This document shows, in pieces, positions 33,630-45,283 of a stretch of 64,000 bases of DNA. Each line of letters starts with the position of its first letter. Position 1 is the stretch's first letter. The notes under the pieces were generated by a model. It did no database searches. It saw only the letters and a program-made list of their open reading frames with translations, and had not been told where the DNA came from. Source of the stretch: Gamarada debralockiae. Lineage: Eukaryota > Ascomycota > Leotiomycetes > Helotiales > Hyphodiscaceae. Location: the NCBI GenBank assembly GCA_002803225.1, contig NXFV01002075.1, positions 62,001 through 126,000 on the forward strand, written 5' to 3'. A program made the translations under genes and the position numbers.

Positions 33630-34406
33630 TGTCGCAAGTATTCATGGGGGACAAGGCCTGGCTGCCGCAAGGTTCACGAGCTCGCAACAAGTTGCTGAGG
33701 TCATAAAGTGGTGCTGCTGAACTTGAAACTGGGAAGGTTCATGAGGAGTTGCTGAAAAGGTAAATATCTTAAATCGCCAAAAGGCCGTGAGGCTTGAAGT
33801 TGCGAGATGTTGTAGTTGGGGAGCTCTTTGGCGCAGGGAAAAGAGCTCAAGACGGGCCGCGAATTGCAAGGATTGCGCTTGCGCTTCGTCACCTCGTTTC
33901 TTGCACGTGCTTTTTGATAGAGATTGGATGAATTTAGGAATTGCTCTCAAGTACGTCTATATAATAAAATTTCCTAAGCGTTACACAGAGTTATGAGTTC
34001 ATTTTCATAAAGAAGTTTCGCGAAGTATTTGTTTGAATTTCCGAATTTATGACGCCTTTCCTTCCGCCCTTAATTAGCATCCCTAACTCAGAATTGCAAG
34101 TCCAAGCCGCATGTACTCCAGATCTAGACGTAAGTCGGCAGCAGGATACGCCCCAGATGAATGCAACGCCTGCCTTCCAGTACGCCGCATTAAAAAAAAA
34201 GATTAAACAAACCCCTTCCCCCCTCCTCCCTCTCCCCCGAGCGGCCATCGCTATGCTATGCAGTATGAACATTAAAGAACCGAAATGTGTTATCGGAGTT
34301 GCCAGAGGTGATCCTGGTCTGATCTCATAAAATAACTCTAGTCCCAAGGACCTGAGTCGTTGACTGGCCAACGCAGGAAGACTTGCGGACACCATCCATA
34401 GCCATC
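33630..34406. other. Intergenic, no gene seen
   Basis: The left part is the promoter of the UBA/UIM gene and the right part is the 3' flank of CDC34. There are short A and pyrimidine runs near 34190-34240. No exon chain was recognised. Confidence 0.45.
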
Positions 34407-35099
34407 TCACTCCTCCATCTCCTCCTCTCCCTCCTCACTCTCCTGCTCATCTCCATCCTCATCCTCATCCATGTCCTCTCCAGAAGAATCGCTTGCACCA
34501 AAGTCATCCTCGGCGTCGGAATCGACCCAGAAGGCGTCGTTATCGTCGATCTTGGCAGGGGGAGCAGTTTCGAGGGTGGTGGGGACGATGTAGCCTTCCG
34601 GAATATCCTTCTTAGACGCCTCAACTGCCGCCTTAGCCTTCTCATTATATTGAGCTCGGTCATCACGGTACATGACGCCAGCATCGACGTTGGCAGGGGA
34701 GGAGATCTCGGGATCGTCGAGGAGAAGGAGGACAGAGCGGAGAACGGACTCAACACCTTGCAATGGGGACCAGCGTTCACTAGCCAACTCTCCAGATTGC
34801 TCATCCTCACCAGGTGCGTGCAAGATCGAAATACACAGCTTGCCGTCGGTGTAAATGTTGGGGTGGTAGATGGGTCGAAGGAACTTGAAGGTGGGAGGAG
34901 CGAAAGGGTATGTGTTGGTGAATGTCATTTCGGCCTTGAAGTAGCCACCGTCGAACGCACTCTCGGGGTTGATGACCATCAACCCAATATTCCACTTGAA
35001 CAGACCTCCATCCTCAACCTCGATGTTAACCCACTTCTCCTTCTCCAGAGCCTTGAGCTCGCTCATCAAGCGTTGTTTCGCAGTTGCGGCGGTAGACAT
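34407..35099 (-). CDS. CDC34: Ubiquitin-conjugating enzyme E2, Cdc34 type
   Basis: The E2 partner of SCF (cullin-1) ubiquitin ligases, needed for G1/S progression through destruction of CDK inhibitors. It is a single exon of 230 residues. The UBC fold has the HPN motif at 79-81 and catalytic Cys89 (GKLCISIL). The acidic loop inserted after it (HAPGEDEQSGELASERW, about 94-110) is diagnostic for Cdc34/Ubc7-class E2s. The long, extremely acidic C-terminal tail (about 185-230) then separates Cdc34 from Ubc7; it contacts the cullin basic canyon. The tail is read through on the opposite strand as long spurious frames. Confidence 0.93.
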   Translation of the reverse strand: MSTAATAKQRLMSELKALEKEKWVNIEVEDGGLFKWNIGLMVINPESAFDGGYFKAEMTFTNTYPFAPPTFKFLRPIYHPNIYTDGKLCISILHAPGEDEQSGELASERWSPLQGVESVLRSVLLLLDDPEISSPANVDAGVMYRDDRAQYNEKAKAAVEASKKDIPEGYIVPTTLETAPPAKIDDNDAFWVDSDAEDDFGASDSSGEDMDEDEDGDEQESEEGEEEMEE

Positions 35100-36235
35100 G
35101 ATTGCGGTCGTGTGTGGTTCGTAGTAGAGCTTGGTAGTGACGGAGAAGACTGAAATGAAAAGTAGACTGGTCGTGGAAGCCGATCTGGTAGTTTATTCGT
35201 GTCAAAGATCAAGTTCGAGGGAAATGACTCGCGTGATGAGACTCGCCCCGGAAGTGAGATCCAAGAAATTGGAAGAAGTTGTAGAAGATTGTAGAAAGGG
35301 TAGATGTCTCGTCGGGATTGTTCAATGAAGGTTTGATATGTATATTTGGGATATGGAAAGAAAGACGTGGCAGTGGGGAAGGTGGGAGAAGGCAATTATC
35401 GATTGTGATTATGAAGGCTCACATAGATTCACGGCGAAGGCGTCAAGAGCCGACACTCGGAAGGGGTATATAAGTGGCCGCTAGCGCCCGCTTATGAAAA
35501 TAACTTCGTCAGGGGGTTTGAAATAGGCTTTATGCGAAACGATAAAAAGCAGATAAGAGATGCTTCTTTTAGGAAATTCTTGACCTCGCTCTCCAAGCCT
35601 AGCAGGAAAATCTTTGAAAATTGGATTTTTGCAAAACTTGAAATATTGGTAAGATTGTTACTGTAATTGAAATAGGAACCATGTAACATGAAATATGAAT
35701 CACCGAATCCTCCCTCAAGGGCGATTTTAGGCTGCTGCAACGTGGTTCACGCTAACTTTAGCGCTGTCACCCTTTGGACTCCCTTCAAACCTCACTTCTG
35801 TGCATTTGTTGGCTCCAGTGTGTTCAAAATAATGTAAAACAATAATATGAATGGAAAACCAGAAATCTTCATTCAGCCCTCTCAGTGACTAGAAGCGAGA
35901 GGGACTTAGTTGGTCCAGTTCGCATGGCTAGCTTTATAGAAGTTCAAAGACGACAAAGGAAGATTATAGTTGTAGGGAAATGAGAGTTTACTTTTTCCAG
36001 TCAACGAAGTAGCGGCGTGAGAAATCTCAAGTTTATTCAGGCGTTTTGTTTTCAAGATTCACGAACACAGCAACCTTTTGTCGCCCGTCCGCCATTGCCA
36101 CATTCCGAATCAGGAAGGTCCAAGAATCCCATTTATGGACCCCTCAAATCACAAATATTCTTTTCTGCTTTCCTCCACTTATTTCCACTCGTCTCTTCGA
36201 TTTACCTGCTCATTCGCCTCTGAATCACATCCAAA
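35100..36235. other. Divergent intergenic region (CDC34 / hydrolase)
   Basis: About 1.1 kb between two start codons pointing apart. Polar-looking frames are present, but none has a domain. Pyrimidine-rich leader sequence precedes the ATG at 36236. Confidence 0.45.
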
Positions 36236-37208
36236 ATGGCAATCCCAACCCTCGAAGGCGAAGTCGACTTTAACCCCCCAGGAGCCGGGAAGCCCTGCAA
36301 AACATGGTATACCATCTTCGGGACCCTCAACTCAGGCGTACGACCCCTCGTCTGTCTTCACGGCGGCCCAGGCGTACCCCACGACTACCTCCTCCCCATC
36401 AAAGACCTCTGGACCACCCATGGAACCCCAGTAATCATGTACGACCAACTCGGGTGCGGGAACTCCACGCACCTCCGAGAAAAAATGGGCCACGGCGACT
36501 TCTGGACAGTCTCCCTCTTCCTCTCCGAACTCGACAACCTGCTCTCCCACCTCGGCATCCAAGACGACTATGATCTCCTAGGACAAAGCTGGGGCGGCAT
36601 GCTAGCTGCCTGTCATGCCATCCGTCAACCCAAAGGTCTCCACAAACTCGTGATCGCGGATTCGCCTGCTAGCATGGAGTTATGGGTTCAGGCTGCTGAT
36701 AAGTTGAGAGCTGAGCTGCCGAAAGATGTTCAGGGGACGTTGTTGAAGCATGAGAAAGAGGGCACGACGGAGAGTAAGGAGTATGAGGATGCAATGGAGG
36801 TGTATTATGATCGACATGTTTGTAGGACTAAGCCTAAGCCGAAGGAGTTTGTCAAGGTGGAGGAGCTGTTGAAAGAGGATAATACTGTGTTTATGACTAT
36901 GTGAGTGAAAATTGTATTTGAAGTGGAGGATGGGGAGAGCTGATAACTGCAGGAATGGACCAAGCGAGTTCTTCATCACGGGAACATTGAAGACTTGGTC
37001 GATTGTGGATGAGGTTCACAAGATCATTGCACCGACGCTGTTGATCAATGGAAAGTATGATGAGGCTCAGGACTCTGTTATGGAGCCGTTCCATAAATCT
37101 ATTGCGAACGTGAAGTGGGAGCACTTCTCTGAGTCCAGTCACTTGCCTCAACTTGAGGAGCCGGAGAAATTCTTGGAGGTCGTGGGCAGATATTTGAAGG
37201 CAGAATAG
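36236..37208 (+). CDS. Proline iminopeptidase-family alpha/beta hydrolase
   Basis: Exons 36236-36900 and 36953-37208 (52-bp intron) join into 306 residues. It has the oxyanion HGGPG at 42-46, the nucleophile elbow GQSWGGM with Ser118, a cap-type insertion, a probable acid in NGKYDE and the catalytic His in ESSHLPQLEEPE. These are the marks of the prolyl aminopeptidase (S33) family, which removes N-terminal Pro or hydrolyses small peptides and amides. In fungi the family also includes L-amino-acid amidases, so the exact substrate is uncertain. No signal peptide, so probably cytosolic. Confidence 0.85.
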
Positions 37209-37569
37209 TCATATTGGCGCCAAGGAATGTAGAGGTTCGTTCTACGAGAAAGGACCAGATACTTTCTGATCACAAAAGAGAGGCTTGGTCGCCGGAAGGA
37301 AAAGGAAGTGTTTCAAAAATACTTTCATTCTGCGAGTGGATATCTATAATCCGTACTCCATGTAATCCGAGAATCAAATCTCAAGAATGTTTCAAAGCCT
37401 CCAAACTCCCTCGCTGCAACTCAGACAAACACAATGCCGTAAATGGTATCACTGCAAAGTACAGACCATACGCTATGCTACCGTGAACACCAAAATCTGC
37501 AAATGTCCGCCTGAAACCAGGCAACAATAGCAAAAGCAAAGCCAGACTCCATGCAACCTCTAAAAATGC
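37209..37569. other. Convergent 3' intergenic region
   Basis: Lies between the stop codons of the hydrolase and the Cut12-type gene. No gene was seen. Confidence 0.45.
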
Positions 37570-39909
37570 TCAATCCCGAATGTTTTCCTTCTCAGCACTC
37601 ATTGCTTGAGCTCTCTTCTTTTCCGCGTTTTTCTGTTCCAATCTCGCCTTGGCAGCTGCAGCTCTCTCAGGAGGAAGAGTAGTTCGGGTTCTCGAACCCT
37701 CCAAACTCGAAAGTCTGCTTGAAGCAACGTTGGTAAGGGTGGTTATCGATCGTTGTCGCGCGAGTTCTCCAAAAGTTCGAGATCGCATCATAGCTCGCTT
37801 CGGTGGGCTGGATGGGATGACAAACATCGAAGGTCGCGGACTCGCCTGACAATTCTTTTCATGGATCGTCCGCCCAGTAGCTTGTGACAAGATTGATGGT
37901 TCTGGTGATGGCAAGTCCATATCTGGAGCCTCCAATGACAAACTTGAGAACCGATTGACGAGTGGGGTGAATTGCGCAGACGAGAACACCTGTGAAGGCA
38001 ATCTCTCAGTAACGGCACCGTTGGTGATCTCCGATAGAGCTGAATGTGATGATCGAGGCCTTGGGGATCCAGCGGGTGTTTCGGAGCGTGGATTACTCGT
38101 ATCGGCCAGAGTCTTTAATGGTCGAGCGATTGATTGACTCAACACAGGAATTTGGCTATCACGAGGGTGGGAGTTCTCATTATTGGTCGTGGCCGTTCTC
38201 GTTGGCTGGTTAGGCTGCACGACATCAGCTTTCGTTGGGAGTATGACCGCTTGTATGTCCTCTGACTGGGTGTTGATGAGCCGCTGAATTTGTCTCTGGT
38301 AGTCCGCAACGATCTGTCTATGCTCGGTAGTCTTCTTCTGGAGAGCCTGCTGGAGGTCTTTTGCAGTTGACTCTGCGTCTTTCATCAACGCGAGCTCCTT
38401 CTTCAACTCTACGACTTGATCGTGACGCTTCTTCAAAAGGTGTTCAGCATCACGACGCTGTGACTTGGCCAACTCCTTGAGAGAATCATAGTCCTTCTGG
38501 AGGGACTGCAAAGCATCATCTTTCTTTCGAAGTCGCTCCTGGGAGATCTGCCGAAGCTTCTCCGATTTCTCGATCTCCTTCTCGAGACGCAAGTCTGCAT
38601 GGAGCAGGTCCTGGGTCAATTTGGTATTCTCCTCCTGGAGCTTCTTAGAAGCTTCTTCTGAAGTGGACAGATTTTTCTTCATGTCGCGTAATTCATCACG
38701 AAGCGCTGCCATTTCCTTGAGTTGCTCTCTGGCTTTCTTGAGTTCCCGATGAGTGTCAAGCAGGGTTTGCTCTGTTCGTGGTGATGTGGAGCGCTTTCCA
38801 TCACTTGCTGCAGCCGTCTGACCCTTGTTGCCCTCCAAGGCTGCTCGAAACTCCTCCACCTGGACTCGATACTGTACTGCCAACGCAGTCTGCCGTGCCA
38901 GCTCTTTAATCAGCTCAGGCGAAGCATCTTCCTGACCCTCCAATCCGACGGTCGCAATCTCCGCAGATAACTTGGATATCTTATCTTCCATACTAACGAC
39001 CCGTCTTTGTTCTTGCTTCAGCTTCTCAGCAAGATCAAGAGCCTCAGCGTCTTTCTTCTTAGCATACGACTTTGCGAGATTCTTGTACTTCGTAAGCTTC
39101 TTCATCTCAGCCTGCGCCTCTTCATGGTATTGTTCGAATTCAGACTTCCAGTATTTTCCTGACTGAGAGTGGGGTTCGTTCAAATCAATCGTCATATCGC
39201 CATCGAATGCTTCTCCTGTCATCAATTCCTGCATCAAGTCCTGATTACTCTTGCGTAACTTGCTCGTCCGTTCCGATCGTGCTTTGGCCTGTTCTTTATC
39301 ATTATCCTTAGTTTCCAGGTCCAACAGCGGCTGCGACCCAGAACTACCGCGACTTCTCTCTGAGCCATGACGGCCGGTTTTTCCTTCTCGAGCATTTTCC
39401 AAGGCTCTGGTTAGGCGAGTAGATTTTGACGTTGGATCTGACTTGTTTTCGCTAGAACTGTGAAGGTTTCCAGCTGTGTCTTTCGTTGTTCCGGTTTTTG
39501 CTGCAACCTTGTCATTCGCGTTCTTCTCCGCCTTGTCAACCACTTCATGGCCAAATGAAACCGTCTTGCGTCGCGACGTTGCAGTACCTGGCGTTAACAG
39601 GATACCTGGTGGCTTGGTTGGAGATACACTACGGGATGGCAAGCTCTTCCCATCCTTCCCAGCCATGGCTTCTTCATGTCTCTCTTGTTGCTTCTCTACT
39701 TCGTGAATGGTCTCATCGTCTGGTGGTGCAGGCGTGCCAAAAATCGCACTCTTCAAAGCTCGAGCTGCAAACACCGGCGCAGGTGTTTCCGGTGGCTCTA
39801 TCTCGGTGTTCTCATCTAAAAATCCGTCAGTTTAGCGAATTTGGAAACATTGTCCTTGACTACCTTCGCGATTCCCTTCTGCAGGGCGTGTCATCCACCA
39901 ATTGAACAT
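37570..39909 (-). CDS. cut12: Spindle pole body-associated protein, Cut12 type
   Basis: Exon 39909-39864 and exon 39815-37570 join across a 48-bp intron into 763 residues. The N-terminus MFNWWMTRPAEG and the following PVFAARALKSAIFGTPAPP are, as I recall, typical of Pezizomycotina proteins annotated with the Cut12 spindle-pole domain. A conserved block sits around SGKYWKSEFEQYHEEAQAEM, after which residues about 210-510 form long coiled coil rich in Leu, Lys and Glu. The C-terminal third is Ser/Pro/Thr rich with many SP/TP sites, as expected of a cell-cycle kinase target. In fission yeast Cut12 supports spindle formation through Plo1. The gene is divergent from ORC2. Confidence 0.8.
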
Positions 39910-40272
39910 TTTACGCGACCTGAGCTCTAAAATGCTATATATGAAGAATGTTCGCCATCAATTTTCTTGTATTCTGGTGGTTTCGGTGAATTTGGGTGCA
40001 GCAATGAGCTCGAATCACGTTGACATTGGAGGGTCTCGAGTATTTTGTTTACTTCGCATGAGGGAATCGCGAATCTCTGTTTACCAAAAAAGGCAATCCC
40101 GCTTTTAGGGCCGGATCAGGAATAACTATTGGCCGTAATTCCCAGCTTCAACGCGCAAGGGGGCAGAAGCGCGTTAGTTATTTTAGTAGTGGCTAAATCT
40201 TCCCTTTGAGGTGAGTGACTAAAGATATCCTTTTAAGATTTGCAAAATAAAAGAAGCCCAGTTTGTTTCACA
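39910..40272. promoter_or_regulatory. Bidirectional promoter between the Cut12-type gene and ORC2
   Basis: 363 bp lie between the two start codons. CGCG cores occur three times (ACGCGA near 39914, AACGCGC near 40150, AGCGCGTT near 40169), similar to the cores bound by MBF/SBF-type G1/S factors. No exact ACGCGT was seen. Confidence 0.45.
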
Positions 40273-42184
40273 ATGAAACGAAAGAAACAGATCGAAGAAT
40301 CGACCAACGGCCACAACAATGAACCAAACCAGAAGAGAACCCAGTCAGGGAAGCTCATGAAACCGGATGTAGAAGAGGATGATGGGCACGATGAAGTGGA
40401 ATCTGCGCCTCCAAAGAGAAGGACATCTCGGCGAGGGAGGGACACGGGAGATAACGAGCGGCATGCTACATTGCCTGACGAGGCGCCGAGCGAAAACGAC
40501 GAGGACAAAGACAATGAGGACGACGAAGATGAGGAAGGTGCAGAGGCCACTGCAGAGAGTGAGGAGGAAGATGCAGCTCCCGCAAAAGCTAGAACGCCCA
40601 AGGAGGGGATCAATGGCAATCTGAGCAATAGCGCCAAGAAGGCGCAAGTGAATGGAATCACCCCTGTGAAAGAGCTGCGAGGCAAGAAGCTCTTCTCGAC
40701 ACCAGTCAAGACCAATGGCACAACAGATGATACTCCAAAACTCGAAAGGCATGTGGATCGATCAGCCAGGAGGAAGAGTACGAGGAATCTCATCGAACGG
40801 ACGGTCCTAGGGAACACAAGTGATAACGATGAAGGAGAGGAAGACATTGAACAGCATATCTATGGCTCAGGGGAAGAAGAGGAAGCGGAGGAAGATGCCG
40901 CGGAGGATGAAATGGAAGTGGATGGTGAAGCGCCAGCAAGTGCTCCAGAAACACCTTCAAAAACACCTGGACGACGGAAAAGATCGAAGAATAAACAGCC
41001 ATCTCCTCCACCGACCGACCTTCCACCACACGAGCTATACTTTTCGCAGAACCATGGAGGCCGATCTAAAACCTCCAACAACAATCTGAGTTCATTACAA
41101 CTACTCGACCACGAGGAATATTTCGCACTCCTCCGCAAATTCAAAGACCCGCATGCAGATGATATCGAATGGCTGCAAGAATTACACTCTGGGTCCTTCA
41201 ACCAATGGCAGTTTGAGCTAAGCCAGAATTTCAACATCTGCCTTTACGGCTGGGGATCAAAGAGGTCCCTACTCATGAAGTTTGCCGAACACATCTACAA
41301 GGCACAGAAGGATCCCTCGAAGAACAAAATCGTGGTGGCAAATGGCTACGTTCAGACTCTTACTATCCGAGATGTCATGAATACAGTAGCAGCTGCCATC
41401 TCAGAGCCTGCTCCAAAGCTTGGCTCTCAGCCAGCCGATATGCTCGAGAATCTGCTGGGTTTACTGGAAGAAGACAACTCTAGACACATTACGATCATAA
41501 TTCACTCCATAGATCGAGCTCCTCTCCGTCGTCCAGCAACTCAGACCATACTTTCACGCCTCAGTTCGCACCCACAGATCCATCTCGTTGCGTCTGCGGA
41601 TAATCCTTCATTCCCTCTTCTTTGGGACAGCTCTCTCCGCTCTACGTACAATTTCCTTTTTCATGACTGTACGACTTTCCAGCCTTATTCTTCGGAGATT
41701 GATGTTGTGGATGAAGTTCATGAACTCCTCGGCCGGAGCGGCAGGCGAGTAGGTGGGAAGGAAGGTGTGAGCTTCGTGCTCAAGAGTTTGCCAGAAAACG
41801 CAAAGAACCTTTTCAGGGTCCTGATCGGGGAGCAATTAGCAGCCATGGATGACAGTTCTGGAGCAGCGTTTGGAGATGATGATTACGAAGATGACGATAA
41901 TGAGACACGAAATGGCAATTCGAGGAGGAATGAACCTGGTGTAGAGTATAGGGTTTTGTATCAGAAGGCTGTCGAGGAATTCATTTGCAGTAACGAGATG
42001 AATTTCAGGACGTTGCTCAAAGAGTAAGTTTCGCGTTCCTCGAAGGCTCACGGATGCTAACCCTCGCAGATTTCATGATCATCAAATGATACAAAGCCGG
42101 AAAGATGCGCTGGGGACGGAGATGCTCTCGGTGCCGTTTCGCAAGGAAGAGCTTGAGACTATCCTGGAAGATATTGTATCATAG
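40273..42184 (+). CDS. ORC2: Origin recognition complex subunit 2
   Basis: A subunit of ORC, which marks replication origins and loads MCM in the nucleus. Exons 40273-42023 and 42070-42184 (46-bp intron) join into 621 residues. I start at the first ATG (MKRKKQIEES). The first 250 residues are disordered, alternating basic and acidic runs with TP/SP sites. The conserved ORC2 domain follows from HELYFSQNHGGRSKTSNN through YGWGSKRSLLMKFAEHI (the diverged nucleotide-binding loop of ORC2), then IIIHSIDRAPLR and HLVASADNPSFPLLWD. The C-terminal winged helix ends in exon 2. The long antisense Ser-rich frame over 40233-40847 is a shadow of the acidic region. Confidence 0.93.
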
Positions 42185-43878
42185 CCGGAGCATAAAGGCC
42201 TGCATGGTCTGGAGTTAGCATTTGTTTAAGCAGAATAGTATAAGCCAGTCGCTAGGCGTGGGAGCATTTTGGAGCTTGGGAGCATATCAATGACAAATCA
42301 TTCAAAGTGCAATGGCTTATGTCGTTTAGATTCGTTATTGGCGTTCAATGCTCAATATGTGGCAAGGCGGCCCCAGAAGTTCTGGTTATAGGCCCGCTTG
42401 AAGGTTTGAAGAGAGCTCAATCACAGTGATTGACTCGGAGTGGAGCGAAGTTCTCTTTCTTCGTCTTGCATCTGCGATGTCCCACGCAACTTTGACACCA
42501 TAGAGGCCGCAAGTGTTGAAGATAGTGAGCTTTGTATCATCCGACTTTAAGAGATAGCAGATTGAAGGTTGTGCTCAAGTGTATTTGAGGAGGCGTTGGG
42601 AGAAGGCTCATGACGAAGCCTCTTCCCAAAAGATGTCTGTGACACAGGGTTCCATATCAATCGGTTCCCCTGGCTTTGAAAATATATGTAAGGAAGTCCC
42701 CGCACCGATTCCTGAACCGACAATCAAGCTCTAGCAACAGACTTTGAAACAGAAAGTTGTTCCCCTGCAATAGATGCAGGCTACGAGAACGTCGGTCTAT
42801 ACCCCGACCTAGGAAACTTCCCTCTCACGATTAGTCAAGTTGGTCACCATCGATGCAGGCACGTTCAGTAGCTACAAATTTTAGCTTTGTTTGGATTATC
42901 GCTCTCGTTGGGATTTTTGTCGTCGTTTGAGTTTCGTTGTCAATTGAGTCGTCAAAGACTTCACCATTTCCTGCATCGGCATCTATTCGATCCTAGCGTA
43001 TACTGTACTCGAATGTGAGTATTGGGCACCAAAACTTACTCCATTAGTTCCATGCTCTCATCTCGTCTTGTCAATTGCCGTATGCCATAGAGAATAGCTG
43101 TGGGAAATCTTTGACATATTTTTCTGCTGGCTGGAATGTCTCGCTGATTTTGAAGCAAAACTGGCGTATATTCATAAATTTTATGCCGGCATTTTCTGAA
43201 CTAACCATGGCAACTTTTCTCTAAGCCCTGAAGGAGGAATTACATATCATAAAAGCGGTGAACGACATAAGTTTTCCCACCCTCGGTTCCCTCCTTCCTT
43301 TGGCTTTTCGGAAGGATTCAATATCATCTTTGGCGGTACGAAAGGCATGTTCTTTCCTTCTTTGGCGTTTACAAATTCTCCTGCTGATGGATCGATCACG
43401 GAACCTTTTCATGAAGTCAGTGTGGAAGGGGAGCCAAGGGACATAGATAATGAGCACATTCACCTGGTTCCTTGGGACTAACATGGGGGTTTCCTGGGCT
43501 GCCATGGTCGGACTTTGAGTGTTTGCTATTTGGAGGATGAATTAAGACACGAACCCGAGATGAAAACCAACAGTTGATACATATTCAAGCTTTGGTTATG
43601 TTAATCAAGCTCCCGTTGTTTTGTTCCTCCCTTTCTAGGTTTCCGTCACAGTGGTCATCCTCAATGACGGCGTCACTCTATGACACCCACCAATCTTTTA
43701 AAACACGACATCACAAGAGACAAACTTTGAGAAATATGTTGGATTGCCTGTTCATTGAAGTATTTACAAATTATTTTGGCGTCCAATCAACTTCCTTCTT
43801 CAGGTACACCCCTCAACTCTTCCAATCACCCCCCCCCCCCTTCCCTCCCCCAACCCGTTCACGAGTAACAATCTAAAT
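42185..43878. other. Intergenic 1.7 kb, C12 tract near the right end
   Basis: No gene recognised. A minus frame at 43221-43505 (basic, 94 codons) has no domain. A run of 12 C lies at 43829-43840, just past the 3' end of the pectate lyase relic. Confidence 0.45.
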
Positions 43879-45283
43879 CTATAGCGTAGCACCTGCAACA
43901 CCAACAACAGCTTTGATAACATTGGCAGAACTCAACAAGCTATACGAGTAAGGCATGCTGCTGGCAGTCAAGGTTCCAACCGGCGCAGTGTTTGTTCCAT
44001 GCCAAGGTCGTTGTCAATAGCAACAACATATATAGTCCAGTCAGCAAAGGATCTCCTCCTACCGAATCAAGTCATGAACTTACCCAAAATCATCACTATA
44101 GGGAAAAGCAATGGCCTCAGTGCAGTTCGAGAAAACGTTGCTCTGAACCAGCACCTGAGCTCCGTTTCTTGAGTCAATACCAGCATTCATGCTGAGGAAA
44201 CAAGAGTTGAAGACATGGCCAGTTCAAAACCGCATGTGTGGTGTTCGGCTACCGATGTTGAACCAGTAGTTGTTGTGCTGGGTAACGTGGAGATGTCCGG
44301 TATCCTTGGCTCTGTTGCTGTCGCTGTGCCCGATGAGACATGCCTACCAGTGATCGTGAAGGTAACAATTGGAAACTGTTAGCCATTCGGATGCATTGGT
44401 GATATCAACGAGTCCATCATAATAGACTTTGCCGTGATCCAGGTCGGAGTAGAATTTGCTGGAGTGTGTTAGTGATTGATCTTCCAGGGATTGAAGGGCA
44501 CAAACCAATGACCGACCCAAACGTTGGTGGATGCTTGAATGCCAATGCCATCTCCGTTTGCAGCGAGGCCATCTTGGCTGATGATATTGCGAACAATCAC
44601 GTTGGTCTGTTTCCAGACGTAAAGTCCGATACCAACGAGCTCTACAAGAAAGTTAGAAGTCTAACATCAAAATGGATCTGGACATTACGTACTCTCTCCC
44701 GGAAGTCCAATACTGGACTTGTTAGATCCAATTCTTACTTGCACATCTTCAGTGATGGTCCCCGAAATAATGACTGTGAAGGCCTTGGAGTCAGCACTGT
44801 TCAATAAAGAAGGAAGAATAGCTCAATGCGAGGTTTTTTGAGTCTATATTCATGTCTTTTCTCTTATGGGGTCTGTTTAAAGTAGAGCCCAATGCAGAAG
44901 TTAAAAGGTTAAGACTGAATAGAAATCGATTGATCCAACCACTACTTACTGATTCTTGGAGTTGTACCAGTATTCTTAGCATTATTCGTAATGGCGGTGG
45001 ATTCGGCTAGAGTCGAAGCAGTGGTGACAGTTCCGCCCAAACTCCAGAGGTCTGTGGGAGCGTTAGTTGGGGTGAATGCTCCCTTTGAGAGGAATGGAAG
45101 AATGCCAGGACTTACCCCTCCATTTTGAGTGGCATATCCAGTAGTAGCAATGTCGGTAATGGTAGCCCTCTTCACGATTAGGGCACGCTCAACAATCTCA
45201 ATTTCGTCCTATGTTGGAGTTGGCACTGCAGCAATAATCCGAGCAAGAAGAGGGACAGCTGTAAAAGGAAGGGAGAGTTTCAC
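43879..45283 (-). pseudogene. Pectate lyase (polysaccharide lyase family 1) pseudogene
   Basis: A secreted pectin-degrading enzyme in the intact state. Several exons on the minus strand can still be followed: a signal-peptide-like start at 45283, TTGYATQNGG, then VIISGTITEDVQVRIGSNKS, NGDGIGIQAS, YYDGLVDITNASEWLTVSN, GHLHVTQHNNYWFNIGSRTP, GAQVLVQSNVF and a C-terminus ending at 43879. It is clearly dead. The first codon is GTG rather than ATG. In-frame stops lie at 45209-45211 (pro-region), 44344-44346 and 44224-44226 (both inside conserved blocks), and the last exon is frameshifted near 44000. The calcium-binding VDH position has become VGH. Introns still have GT...AG ends, so decay is fairly recent. 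Confidence 0.85.

Noticed and set aside
34383..35153. 256-codon plus-strand frame and a 161-codon minus frame over CDC34
   Set aside because: Both are shadows of the CDC34 coding sequence, whose UBC fold and acidic tail are unmistakable.
40233..40847. 204-codon Ser-rich antisense frame
   Set aside because: It is the reverse reading of the acidic and basic low-complexity N-terminus of ORC2.
43879..45283. RIP (repeat-induced C-to-T mutation) as cause of the pectate lyase decay
   Set aside because: The stops within conserved blocks appear to replace AAG- and GGA-type codons, which C-to-T or G-to-A changes cannot produce. Only one copy is in the window.
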